This document shows positions 38,092 through 46,980 of a DNA stretch of 64,000 bases, in pieces. Source of the DNA: Paraburkholderia sejongensis (GTDB lineage Bacteria; Pseudomonadota; Gammaproteobacteria; Burkholderiales; Burkholderiaceae); NCBI RefSeq assembly GCF_020880815.1, contig NZ_JAJITD010000002.1, forward strand, positions 310,001 to 374,000, read 5' to 3'. Under the pieces are notes generated by a model that ran no database searches, was not told the origin of the DNA, and was given only the letters and a program-made list of their open reading frames with translations. The position numbers and the translations under genes were made by a program. The stretch's first letter is position 1. Every line of letters begins with the position of its first letter.

Positions 38092-40329
38092 ATGTTCGAC
38101 TCCATCAAACGAATCATAAAAAAGTGGCGTGCGTCGCGTGACGGCGGCCATCAACTCGACGCGCTACTGGCGATCGCGGACCGCGACGCGCCTTACTCGG
38201 AACGCAGCGCGTGGCTGATCGAACTCGCGCACTGGATTCGCCGCGGCAACGCGGTGCGTGGCGGCGCGAGCGCGCCGGCCAATGCCGCGAGCGCCACGGA
38301 GCATGCCGACACCCCAGCCAACGCGGCCAACGCGACCAACGCCAACGCCGACGCCGTCCCCGTCAAGGCTTCGAACCCGGCCCACACCCGCATCCGCTAC
38401 CTGCTGCACGTACTCGACCGCAACCCGGCGTGGAAAGCGAACGTCGCCGGCATCCTGCGCGCGCTGCTGCGCGAAAGCGATGGCCTGTCGCTGCTGTGCG
38501 ACGCCGGGATGCCGGTGCATTCGGGGCTGCTCGGCGCGGTGTTCGAGCGCGTCGAGGCGGCGCTGATCCCGCCCGCGCCGAACCGTCGCGAGCTCAGCGC
38601 GATCGTCACGCTGATGTTCGGCTCCGAGCGCGACGCCGACTGGATCGACACGCTGCCCACCGATCTGCTGGTGCGGATTCACGCGCTGTTCGACTACGCG
38701 CGCGACACCGACGAAGCCGGCGACAGCACGCCGTTCTCGCTGGATCTGCTGGCCGCGCTGCACAACCTGACCTGCCAGATCAGCTCGACCGGCCTGTCGC
38801 AGACGGTGCGCAGCCGCCTGGGCGGCAATCGCGACGATGGCGACGAGCACGATGAGCACAACGAGCACCGCACCGACACCGCCGATATGCGCGTCGCGAT
38901 GGAAAGCCAGCCGTTCTACCGCCTCACCCGCGCGATGCTCGCGCTCGAGACCGCGCATCAGGCGTACGCGGCCGGCGGCCCGCAGGAACCGCTGTTGCGC
39001 GAGGTCAACTATCTGCGTCTGCTGCTCGACGAATGCCGCAGCGCGACCGGCAACGTGTTCGCGCATCTGTACCGCAACGGCGTGAGCGTCGACATCGTGT
39101 TTCAGGTCGAGCGGATGCGCATGCGCATCGAACGCGCCGAGCATCTGCTCGATGCGTGGATGGCCCAGCACGATCCGCACGCGGGCGCGCGCCTGACCGC
39201 CGAGCTGGTGCGCGCGAATCTCGCGAGCCAGAGCGTCGCGCACCTCGCACGCAGCAATTTCTCGCTGCTCGCCCGCAAGGTCGTCGAGTACAGCGCCGAC
39301 ACCGGCGAGCACTACATCGCGCGCGACCGCGCCGAATATCTGAAGATGCTGCGGATGGCGGCCGGCGGCGGACTCGTCACCGTGGTCACCGTGTGCGTGA
39401 AGTTCGCCATCACCGGCGCGCATTTCCAGGCGATGTTCGAAGGCCTGCTGGCCGGCATCAACTACGCGGCGAGCTTTCTGCTGATGCACTTCCTGCACTT
39501 CTCCCTCGCCACCAAGCAACCGGCGATGACCGCGCCGACGCTCGCGCGCGAACTCGACGGGGTCGGCACGCCGGCCGGCGTCGACAGTTTCGTCAGTTCG
39601 GTGACCGCGCTGATGCGCACCCAGGCCGCCGCGGTGCTCGGCAACGTGCTGCTGGTGTTCCCGGTGTGCCTGGGCGTCGATCTGCTATGGCACGCGCTGT
39701 TTCATACCGATCTGATCTCGCAGGACAAGGCGCTCGCGACGCTGCGCTCGTTCTCGCTGCTCGGGCCGACGCCGTTCTACGCGGCGCTGACCGGCGTGCT
39801 GCTGTGGTCGTCGAGTCTGCTGGCCGGCTGGGCCGACAACTGGTTCATCCTGCATCGGGTCGGCGACGCGCTCGCCTACAACCGCCGCCTGCGCCTGACG
39901 CTCGGCGCGGCGGGGGCCGCGCGTCTCGCGCGCTTTTGCCGGAGCAACGTCGCCGGGGTGGTCGGCAATATCACGCTCGGCCTGATGCTCGGCCTCGTGC
40001 CGGCGATCCTGACCGCGTTCGCATTCAGTTTCGAAGTGCGTCACGTGACGCTCAGCGCCGGCTCGATCGGCGTCGCGCTCGGCGTGCTCGGCCCCGATGC
40101 GCTGAAGCTGCCTGCGCTCTGGTGGGCGGTGGCGGGCGTGGCCAGCATGGCGATTCTGAACGTCGCGGTCAGTTTCGCGCTGGCGTTCTATATGGCGGTC
40201 AAATCGCGCGACTTGCGGCGCAATGCGGTGCGTTCGCTGCGCGGCGCGATCTGGCAGCGGCTCAGACGGCGGCCGCTGGAACTGGTGTGGCCGGTGGCCG
40301 GGCCGGCGCACCCCGACCGCGTACAATAG
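38092..40329 (+). CDS. Gcr-type 'site-specific recombinase' family membrane protein
   Basis: A 745-residue protein of the SpecificRecomb/Gcr family, common in betaproteobacteria. The first 410 residues are helical and soluble, with an Ala/Asn/Thr-rich low-complexity insert near 60-85. The rest contains about six or seven hydrophobic helices (for example AAAVLGNVLLVFPVCLGVDLL, residues about 510-530). I see no catalytic signature of tyrosine or serine recombinases, and the topology is that of an inner-membrane protein, so the family name is probably misleading. ATG 38092 was chosen from the MFDSIKRIIKKWR start. Function unknown. Confidence 0.85.
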   Translation: MFDSIKRIIKKWRASRDGGHQLDALLAIADRDAPYSERSAWLIELAHWIRRGNAVRGGASAPANAASATEHADTPANAANATNANADAVPVKASNPAHTRIRYLLHVLDRNPAWKANVAGILRALLRESDGLSLLCDAGMPVHSGLLGAVFERVEAALIPPAPNRRELSAIVTLMFGSERDADWIDTLPTDLLVRIHALFDYARDTDEAGDSTPFSLDLLAALHNLTCQISSTGLSQTVRSRLGGNRDDGDEHDEHNEHRTDTADMRVAMESQPFYRLTRAMLALETAHQAYAAGGPQEPLLREVNYLRLLLDECRSATGNVFAHLYRNGVSVDIVFQVERMRMRIERAEHLLDAWMAQHDPHAGARLTAELVRANLASQSVAHLARSNFSLLARKVVEYSADTGEHYIARDRAEYLKMLRMAAGGGLVTVVTVCVKFAITGAHFQAMFEGLLAGINYAASFLLMHFLHFSLATKQPAMTAPTLARELDGVGTPAGVDSFVSSVTALMRTQAAAVLGNVLLVFPVCLGVDLLWHALFHTDLISQDKALATLRSFSLLGPTPFYAALTGVLLWSSSLLAGWADNWFILHRVGDALAYNRRLRLTLGAAGAARLARFCRSNVAGVVGNITLGLMLGLVPAILTAFAFSFEVRHVTLSAGSIGVALGVLGPDALKLPALWWAVAGVASMAILNVAVSFALAFYMAVKSRDLRRNAVRSLRGAIWQRLRRRPLELVWPVAGPAHPDRVQ

Positions 40330-40358
40330 CGCCTTATTCAACGCCTTCCGGCAACCTA

Positions 40359-41648
40359 ATGTCCTTCGATTTCTTCCTCCCCTGCCCGCGCGGTCTCGAA
40401 GCCCCGCTCGCGGCCGAACTCGCCGAAATTGCCGCCAGGCATCTGCACGGCGCCGCCTTCACGGCCGGCGCCCAGGTGCCGGGCGGCGTGCATTTTCGCG
40501 GCGGCTGGGCCGCCGGCATGGCGGCCAATCTGCATTCACGGCTCGCGAGCCGCGTGCTGCTGAAAATCGCGCAACGACCGTACCGCAACGAGCAGGACAT
40601 CTACGCGCTCGCGGTCGAACAGCGCTGGGAGCAGTGGTTCTCCGCGCACGAAACGCTGCGCGTCGACGTCACCGCGATCAAGTCGCCGCTGCGGAGCCTC
40701 GAATTCACGACGCTGCGCGTGAAGGACGCGATCTGCGACCGGCTGCGCGAAAAGAGCGGCGCGCGCCCGAGCATCGACACCGCGATGCCCGACGTGCGGG
40801 TGTTCGCATTCCTGACCGCGACCGACTGCACGCTGTATCTCGACACTTCCGGCGACCCACTGTTCAAACGCGGCTGGCGGCTGGACAAGGGCGCCGCGCC
40901 GCTGCGCGAAAACCTCGCGGCGGGGATTCTGCGCCTGACCGGCTGGCAGGCCGGCACGCCGCTGTACGACCCGATGTGCGGCAGCGGCACGTTCCTCGCG
41001 GAAGCCGCGCAGGTCGCGCTGAACATCGCGCCTGGCGCCGAGCGCCAGTTCGGCTTCGAGAAGCTCAAGCAATTCGACTCGAAGGCATGGCGCGAGCTGA
41101 AAAACGCCGCGCTCGACGCAAAGAACGCGGCGCGCGGCTCGCGTGCCGATCTGCAGATTTTCGGCAGCGAAATTTCGATCAACATGCTCGATAAGGCACG
41201 CGCGAATTTCGAGCGAGCCGGTTTGCCGCAGATCCAGCTCAAGCAGCTCGACGCGCGCGACATGACGCCGCCGAGTTCGGCGCCGGGCATTCTGGTCGCG
41301 AATCCGCCGTATGGCGAGCGGATCGAAGTGCGCGGGCGCAACGCGCGCGGCGAGTTGCGCGAAGACCGCGGCAATCGCGAGCAGCGCGACGACGGCTTCC
41401 GGCGAATTCAGGAAGAAGCGCCGGACAGCGAGTTCTTCCAGCTGTTCGGCAACGCGTTGAAGCAGCGCTTCACCGGCTGGCACGCGTTCATTCTGACGTC
41501 GGATCGCAAGCTGCCGGGGCAGCTGCGGCTGCGCGAATCGACCAAGACGCCGCTCTTTAACGGCGCGCTCGAATGCCGTCTGTTCCGCTTCGATCTGATC
41601 GCGGGCAGCGTGCGGCAGCGGCCGCAGAGCGATACGCCGGCGGACTGA
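40359..41648 (+). CDS. THUMP-domain class I SAM-dependent RNA methyltransferase (RlmL-type)
   Basis: A 429-residue RNA methyltransferase resembling the N-terminal (RlmL, 23S rRNA m2G2445) half of E. coli RlmKL. The start PCPRGLEAPLAAEL and THUMP region (to about residue 150) lead into the Rossmann domain with YDPMCGSGTFLAEAA and the catalytic NPPYGER. A charged Arg/Glu/Asp insert (REDRGNREQRDD) directly follows NPPYGER. The RlmK half is absent. TACAAT at 40322 may be its -10, and the gene ends at a strong terminator. Confidence 0.9.
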   Translation: MSFDFFLPCPRGLEAPLAAELAEIAARHLHGAAFTAGAQVPGGVHFRGGWAAGMAANLHSRLASRVLLKIAQRPYRNEQDIYALAVEQRWEQWFSAHETLRVDVTAIKSPLRSLEFTTLRVKDAICDRLREKSGARPSIDTAMPDVRVFAFLTATDCTLYLDTSGDPLFKRGWRLDKGAAPLRENLAAGILRLTGWQAGTPLYDPMCGSGTFLAEAAQVALNIAPGAERQFGFEKLKQFDSKAWRELKNAALDAKNAARGSRADLQIFGSEISINMLDKARANFERAGLPQIQLKQLDARDMTPPSSAPGILVANPPYGERIEVRGRNARGELREDRGNREQRDDGFRRIQEEAPDSEFFQLFGNALKQRFTGWHAFILTSDRKLPGQLRLRESTKTPLFNGALECRLFRFDLIAGSVRQRPQSDTPAD

Positions 41649-41706
41649 GGCCGGCGCGTTCGCGGCGCGAGCGACGCTGCGTTCGCAGCACGTTATTCCG
41701 GCAAGA

Positions 41707-41738
41707 AAAGCCGCGGCACGAAAGTCCGCGGCTTTTTT
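41707..41738 (+). terminator. Intrinsic terminator after the RNA methyltransferase
   Basis: AAAGCCGCGG (41707-41716), a 9-nt loop, then CCGCGGC and six T residues. Confidence 0.88.
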
Positions 41739-41831
41739 GTTTGACGCGACGAACAACGCATCGGCGTACGCCGGCGCATCGTCATGGGTCCGTTGTTGCG
41801 AGCCGCTTCTTCGTGCCGCGAGCCACTTCTG

Positions 41832-41857
41832 GCTGCTGACACCACGCTGTCAGCAGC
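41832..41857 (+). promoter_or_regulatory. Perfect inverted repeat upstream of the VOC gene
   Basis: GCTGCTGACA-CCACGC-TGTCAGCAGC: two perfect 10-bp arms around 6 bp, ending 68 bp before the VOC start. There is no T-run, so it is either an operator or a 5'-UTR hairpin. No known regulator was recognised. Just upstream, a near-repeat GCGAGCCGCTTCT/GCGAGCCACTTCT occurs. Confidence 0.5.
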
Positions 41858-41925
41858 ACCCCCGCACACTCCTTCTCACGCCATCCGGCGCTGAACCGGC
41901 CTACTGCCATCCGAAGGAGAGTGTC

Positions 41926-42306
41926 ATGTCCGCGTTGCCCAAAGTCGTTGCGTGGTTCGAGATTCCGTCCGTCGATTTCGACCGCGCGGTGCGCTTCTAC
42001 GAAGCCGCGCTCGCTACCACGCTGAACCGCCAGGAATTCGGCGGCCAGCCGATCGCGGTGTTCAAGTACGAGGAGCCGGCCAGCGGCGGCGCGATCGTTC
42101 ACAACCCGTCGCTCAAGCCCGTCGCCGGCGGCGTGATCGTCTATCTGAACGCGCAGCCCACCGTCGACGCCGCGCTCGCGCGGATCGAAAAGGCCGGCGG
42201 CAAGAGCGACGGACCGGTGATCAAGCTGCCGCAGGATATCGGCTATATCGCGTTCTTCACCGATAGCGAAGGCAACCGGCTCGGCTTGCACTCGCTTACC
42301 AACTAG
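41926..42306 (+). CDS. VOC-superfamily protein (glyoxalase/bleomycin-resistance fold)
   Basis: A 126-residue single-module vicinal-oxygen-chelate protein (FEIPSVDFDRAVRFYEAAL at the start, FFTDSEGNRLGLHS at the end). Reaction unknown; members include lyases, isomerases and drug-binding proteins. AAGGAG precedes ATG 41926; the open frame before it crosses a terminator and inverted repeat and was discarded. A WYL regulator follows on the same strand about 110 bp on and may control it, by position only. Confidence 0.85.
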   Translation: MSALPKVVAWFEIPSVDFDRAVRFYEAALATTLNRQEFGGQPIAVFKYEEPASGGAIVHNPSLKPVAGGVIVYLNAQPTVDAALARIEKAGGKSDGPVIKLPQDIGYIAFFTDSEGNRLGLHSLTN

Positions 42307-42414
42307 GCAACGGCCGCGCGAAGCTCGTACGCCTGCCGCTCAACCGCAGCGCGGGCCAGCATGCGGCGCTATCATCGCGGGACCGTCCCCCTCCTCCTCT
42401 ACCCGACGCCCACG

Positions 42415-43101
42415 ATGACGCGCCGCGCCGACCGCCTGTTCCAGATCGCCGAGCTGCTGCGCGGCCGCCGTCTGACCACCGCGCAGCAACTGGCCGACTG
42501 GCTGAACGTGTCGCCGCGCACCGTCTACCGCGACGTGCGCGATCTGCAATTGTCAGGGGTGCCAATCGAAGGCGAAGCGGGAATCGGCTACCGGCTGTCG
42601 CGTTCCGCGAGTCTGCCGCCGCTCACCTTCACCGCCGACGAACTCGCCGCGCTCGCGGCCGGCGCGCGGATGCTCGAATCGTGGGGCGGCGCCGGCTTCG
42701 CGAGCGGCGCGCGCGGCGCGCTCGCGAAGATCGCATCGGCGATGCCCGCCGACAAGCGCGCGACGCTCGAGCAGCTGGCGATCTTCGCGCCGTCGTTTCA
42801 TATCAAAGGAGATTTTTCCGCGCAGCTCGACACGCTGCATCGCGCGATCGACGCCCGCCACGTGGTGCGCTTCGCGTACATCGATGCGAACGGCGCGGCC
42901 ACCGAACGGCGCGTGTGGCCGCTCGCGCTCGCGTACTGGGGCGCGCGCTGGACGCTCGGCGCATGGTGCGAATTGCGCGGCGACTTCCGCAACTTCGGAC
43001 TGGAAAAGATCGACGCGCTCGAAGTGCTCGAAACCTATCCCGATCAGGAAGGCAGACGGCTCGCCGATCTGTTGCGCCATGTGAACGCGAAATCCCGGTA
43101 G
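42415..43101 (+). CDS. WYL-domain transcriptional regulator (YafY/DeoR-like HTH)
   Basis: A 228-residue regulator: N-terminal HTH_11 (RADRLFQIAELLRGRRLTTA, LNVSPRTVYRDVRDLQ), a middle linker and a C-terminal WYL domain (HVVRFAYIDANG, WPLALAYWGARWTLGAWCE). WYL domains sense small ligands, nucleotides or single-stranded DNA; the ligand here is unknown. ATG 42415 matches the family start; an ATG at 42361 would add 18 residues lacking similarity. It converges with pntB across a bidirectional terminator. Confidence 0.88.
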   Translation: MTRRADRLFQIAELLRGRRLTTAQQLADWLNVSPRTVYRDVRDLQLSGVPIEGEAGIGYRLSRSASLPPLTFTADELAALAAGARMLESWGGAGFASGARGALAKIASAMPADKRATLEQLAIFAPSFHIKGDFSAQLDTLHRAIDARHVVRFAYIDANGAATERRVWPLALAYWGARWTLGAWCELRGDFRNFGLEKIDALEVLETYPDQEGRRLADLLRHVNAKSR

Positions 43102-43102
43102 G

Positions 43103-43139
43103 CAAAAAAAATCGCGGCGTGGCGCGCCGCGATTCTTTT
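43103..43139. terminator. Bidirectional terminator between WYL gene and pntB
   Basis: A-run, ATCGCGGCG, 5-nt loop, CGCCGCGAT, then TCTTTT: a 9-bp perfect stem with A-rich and T-rich flanks. It can serve both convergent genes. Confidence 0.85.
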
Positions 43140-43162
43140 GCGAGTTGGCTGCGGCGAAGCTG

Positions 43163-44614
43163 TTATTCGACCGCCTTCACCATGTCCTCGATCACCTTCT
43201 TCGCATCGCCGAACACCATCATCGTCTTGTCCATATAGAACAGATCGTTGTCGAGCCCCGCGTAGCCGGCGGCCATCGAACGCTTGTTGACGATCACCGT
43301 GCGCGCCTTGTACGCCTCGATGATCGGCATCCCGGCAATCGGCGACTTCGGATCGTTCTTCGCGGCCGGATTGACCACGTCGTTCGCGCCGAGCACCAGC
43401 ACCACGTCGACCTGGCCGAACTCGCCGTTGATGTCCTCCATCTCGTAGACCATGTCGTACGGCACCTCGGCTTCCGCGAGCAGCACGTTCATGTGCCCCG
43501 GCATCCGCCCGGCCACCGGGTGAATCGCGTATTTGACCTCGATGCCCTTCTCGACCAGCTTGTCGGTCAGCTCCTTCAGCGCATGCTGCGCGCGCGCGAC
43601 CGCGAGACCGTAGCCCGGCACGATCACCACGGTCTCGGCGTTGCCGAGCATGAACGATGCGTCGTCGGCCGAACCCGATTTGACCGGACGCTGCTCGGCC
43701 GCGCCGGCCGCCGCCGCGCCCGGCTCGTTGCCGAAACCGCCGAGAATCACGTTGAAGAACGAACGGTTCATCGCGCGGCACATGATGTACGACAGGATCG
43801 CGCCGGACGAGCCGACCAGCGAGCCGGCGATGATCAGCATCGGATTGTTCAGCGAGAAGCCGATCCCCGCCGCCGCCCAGCCCGAGTACGAGTTCAGCAT
43901 CGACACCACCACTGGCATGTCCGCGCCGCCGATTGGAATGATGATCAGCACGCCCAACACGAACGCGATGATCGTCATGATGATGAACGGCAGCCACGAC
44001 TGCGTGAGGAAGAACAGGATGCCGAAGCCCACCATCGCGATGGCGAGCATCAGGTTGATCAGATGCTGGCCGCCGTAGGTGACCGGCGCGCCCTGAAAGA
44101 GCCGGAACTTGTACTTGCCCGACAGCTTGCCGAACGCGATCACCGAACCGGAGAACGTGATCGCGCCGACGAAGGTGCCGATGAACAGCTCGATCCGGTT
44201 GCCGAACGGCAGGAAGCCCGGAATCGGATAGTCGGGATCGGCGAGGCCGAACGCGGCCGGCTCCGATACCACCGCATACGCGATGCACACGGCCGCCAGA
44301 CCGATCAGCGAGTGCATCGCGGCGACCAGTTCCGGCATCTTGGTCATCTCGACGCGCGCGGCGACGAACGCGCCGACCGCGCCGCCGACCACCAGCCCGA
44401 ACAGCAGCAGACCGAGCCCGAGGCCGAGATTGGAGCCGAGCACTTCGGCCTGGCGGGAGATCAGCGCGATCGTGGTCAGGATCGCGATCGCCATCCCGAC
44501 CATTCCGAAGGTATTGCCGACCCGCGCGGTCTTCGGATTCGACAGCCCCTTGAGCGCCTGAATGAAGCAGACCGAGGCGACCAGATATAGCAGCGTGACG
44601 ACGTTCAGGCTCAT
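43163..44614 (-). CDS. pntB: NAD(P) transhydrogenase subunit beta
   Basis: A 483-residue PntB: about nine transmembrane helices in the N-terminal two thirds, then the NADP-binding domain III (VVIVPGYGLAVARAQHAL, HPVAGRMPGHMNVLLAEA, VLGANDVVNPAA). It couples hydride transfer from NADH to NADP+ with proton entry. Its ATG directly follows the pntAb stop codon (TAAATG), so the genes are tightly coupled. Last gene of pntAa-pntAb-pntB. Confidence 0.95.
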   Translation of the reverse strand: MSLNVVTLLYLVASVCFIQALKGLSNPKTARVGNTFGMVGMAIAILTTIALISRQAEVLGSNLGLGLGLLLFGLVVGGAVGAFVAARVEMTKMPELVAAMHSLIGLAAVCIAYAVVSEPAAFGLADPDYPIPGFLPFGNRIELFIGTFVGAITFSGSVIAFGKLSGKYKFRLFQGAPVTYGGQHLINLMLAIAMVGFGILFFLTQSWLPFIIMTIIAFVLGVLIIIPIGGADMPVVVSMLNSYSGWAAAGIGFSLNNPMLIIAGSLVGSSGAILSYIMCRAMNRSFFNVILGGFGNEPGAAAAGAAEQRPVKSGSADDASFMLGNAETVVIVPGYGLAVARAQHALKELTDKLVEKGIEVKYAIHPVAGRMPGHMNVLLAEAEVPYDMVYEMEDINGEFGQVDVVLVLGANDVVNPAAKNDPKSPIAGMPIIEAYKARTVIVNKRSMAAGYAGLDNDLFYMDKTMMVFGDAKKVIEDMVKAVE

Positions 44615-44941
44615 TTACGCACCCTCCTTGCCGGCCGCCGGAAGCTTCTTCGGTTCTTTCTTCTTGAACATCTCCAGCATTCGTCTGGTGACGAGAAAGC
44701 CGCCGAACACGTTGACCGCCGCGAGCGCGACCGCAACCGTGCCGAAGAATTTGCCGGCGCCGCCGACCGTCAGCCCGGCCGCGAGCATCGCGCCGACGAT
44801 CACGATCGCCGAAATCGCATTGGTCACCGCCATCAGCGGCGTATGCAGCGCGGGCGTGACGTTCCAGACCACGTGGTAGCCGACGTAGATCGCCAGCACG
44901 AAGATGATCAGATTGATCACCGTGTGATTGATGACTTCCAT
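44615..44941 (-). CDS. pntAb: NAD(P) transhydrogenase subunit alpha part 2 (membrane)
   Basis: A 108-residue membrane subunit with three to four helices ([37 protein letters not shown]), equal to the C-terminal membrane part of E. coli PntA. The ATG at 44941 has GGGAGG eight bases upstream; a GTG three codons earlier is too close to that site. It lies between pntAa (13-bp gap) and pntB (no gap). Confidence 0.93.
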   Translation of the reverse strand: MEVINHTVINLIIFVLAIYVGYHVVWNVTPALHTPLMAVTNAISAIVIVGAMLAAGLTVGGAGKFFGTVAVALAAVNVFGGFLVTRRMLEMFKKKEPKKLPAAGKEGA

Positions 44942-44954
44942 GGCCGTCACCTCC

Positions 44955-46097
44955 CTATGCGTTGCGCGCGACCTGACCGTCGCGCGCCAGCAGCGTGGCC
45001 GCGACGATGTCGTCCGCGAGATCGATGTTGAGCTGACCTTCCTTCGTGACGATCAGCTTCAGGAAGTCGAGCAGATTGCGCGCGTACAGCGACGACGCGT
45101 CGGCGGGCACCATCGCGGCAAGGTTCGTATAACCGACGATCTGCACCCCGTAACGAACCACCACCTGGTCCGCCTCGGTCAGCGGACAGTTGCCGCCGCG
45201 CCGCCCTTCGTACTCCGCGCCGCGGCCGGCCGCGAGATCGACCAGCACGGAGCCGGGTTTCATCGCCTGCACGGTTTCGACCGAGATCAGTGTCGGCGCC
45301 GCGCGGCCCGGGATCAGCGCGGTCGAAATCACCACGTCGGCCTGCTTCGCGCGCTCGTGGACCAGCGCCGACTGGCGCGTGAGCCATGACGGCGGCATCG
45401 GCCGCGCGTAGCCGCCCACACCCTGCGCGGCTTCGCGCTCTTCGTCGGTTTCGTACGGCACGTCGAGAAACTTCGCGCCGAGCGATTCGATCTGCTCCTT
45501 CACGGCCGGGCGCACGTCCGACGCCTCGATCACCGCGCCCAGCCGCTTGGCGGTCGCGATCGCCTGCAGCCCGGCGACGCCCGCGCCGAGAATCAGCACG
45601 CGCGCGGCCTTCACGGTGCCGGCCGCGGTCATCAGCATCGGCATGAAGCGCGGATAGAGCGTCGCCGCGAGCAGCACCGCCTTGTAGCCGGCGATGTTCG
45701 CCTGCGACGACAGCACGTCGAGGCTCTGCGCGCGGGTCGTGCGCGGCGCCGCTTCGAGCGCGAACGCGGTCACGCCGGCCGCGGCGAGCTTCTGGGCGTT
45801 GTCGGCGTTGAACGGATCGAGCATGCCGACCAGCGTCGCGCCGCGTTTGAGCAGCGGCAGTTCGGCATCGGTGGGGGACTGGACTTTGAGGACGAGGTCG
45901 GCGCCGAACGCAGCGGCGGCATCGACGATTTCCGCGCCGGCCGCCGTATAGGCGTCGTCGGGAAAGCTGGCGCTGGCGCCGGCGCCGCTCTGGAGGGTCA
46001 CCCGGTGGCCTTGCGCCGCGTACTTCTTGACCGTTTCGGGCGTCGCGGCCACGCGGGTTTCATGCGCGCGCGTCTCGGCTGGCACTCCGATGTGCAT
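44955..46097 (-). CDS. pntAa: NAD(P) transhydrogenase subunit alpha part 1 (NAD-binding)
   Basis: A 380-residue soluble NAD-binding domain I of transhydrogenase, related to alanine dehydrogenase ([56 protein letters not shown]). GAGGAGG before ATG 46097 decides the start. PntA is split into two polypeptides, as in many alpha- and betaproteobacteria. First gene of the operon. Confidence 0.94.
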   Translation of the reverse strand: MHIGVPAETRAHETRVAATPETVKKYAAQGHRVTLQSGAGASASFPDDAYTAAGAEIVDAAAAFGADLVLKVQSPTDAELPLLKRGATLVGMLDPFNADNAQKLAAAGVTAFALEAAPRTTRAQSLDVLSSQANIAGYKAVLLAATLYPRFMPMLMTAAGTVKAARVLILGAGVAGLQAIATAKRLGAVIEASDVRPAVKEQIESLGAKFLDVPYETDEEREAAQGVGGYARPMPPSWLTRQSALVHERAKQADVVISTALIPGRAAPTLISVETVQAMKPGSVLVDLAAGRGAEYEGRRGGNCPLTEADQVVVRYGVQIVGYTNLAAMVPADASSLYARNLLDFLKLIVTKEGQLNIDLADDIVAATLLARDGQVARNA

Positions 46098-46380
46098 CGT
46101 GGTTCCTCCTCGACTTCCTGTTTGACGACAGAGCTGCCGACGAGGCACGCCGGCTTGCAAATGCAACGGCTAACGCAGGCCCCACTGTAACCGAAAGCAC
46201 CATGGCGCAAAAATCGGGGTCAATGCTGGGGTGCGGGACGCCTGCCGGCGGGTCCGGCAGCGGCCGCCGGTGGGTTCCGGCGCCCGCTCCGACCGGCCCT
46301 CGCGCAGCCGTGCGCCGCGCGGGTTGCGGGGCGGGCCGGCGCCCGGCAGGCGCCGCCCATAACCGGTAAAATGCGCAGCC

Positions 46381-46860
46381 ATGAAACCGGAAACCTGGCT
46401 GCCGCACGTGACCGTCGCGGCGATCGTCGAGCGTGACGGACGCTTCCTGCTGGTCGAGGAACACACGTCCGCGGGCTTGCGGCTGAACCAGCCGGCCGGC
46501 CATCTCGAGGCGGGCGAAACCTTGCTGGAAGCGGTGATCCGCGAAACCCTCGAGGAAACCGCCCACCCGTTCGTGCCCGAGGCTCTCGTCGGCATGTACA
46601 TGACCCACTTCGAGCGGCCGGCCGGCGAGGGCACCACGTATCTGCGCTTCACCTATTGCGGCGCGGGCGGCGACGCGGACCCCGCGCTCGTGCTCGACGC
46701 CGATATCGTCCGCACCGTCTGGATGAGCGCCGACGAACTGCGCGCGTGCCCCGAGCGGCACCGCACGCCGCTCGTGATGCAATGTATCGACGATTACCTG
46801 GCAGGCCGGCGTTTCCCGCTCGACTTCGTGCACACGCATTCGGTCGGGCCCAGGCGGTAA
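46381..46860 (+). CDS. NUDIX hydrolase (NudJ-like)
   Basis: A 159-residue NUDIX pyrophosphatase. The Nudix box is GHLEAGETLLEAVIRETLEE, with Ala instead of the usual Gly near its end (EETAHPF). It sits 120 bp before mnmA; in E. coli the phosphatase nudJ is likewise next to mnmA, which favours a NudJ-like role on thiamin or nucleoside phosphates. The substrate is inferred only. Confidence 0.88.
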   Translation: MKPETWLPHVTVAAIVERDGRFLLVEEHTSAGLRLNQPAGHLEAGETLLEAVIRETLEETAHPFVPEALVGMYMTHFERPAGEGTTYLRFTYCGAGGDADPALVLDADIVRTVWMSADELRACPERHRTPLVMQCIDDYLAGRRFPLDFVHTHSVGPRR

Positions 46861-46980
46861 AACCCGAGCAGCAGGACCGCGGACAGAACCGCGGCGCAAT
46901 CATCCAATCATTCCGGCGAGGCCGCCGCGCGCGGCCACCCCACGGATCCACGCAGTGATGCAGCACCCAGTGAGTACCTT

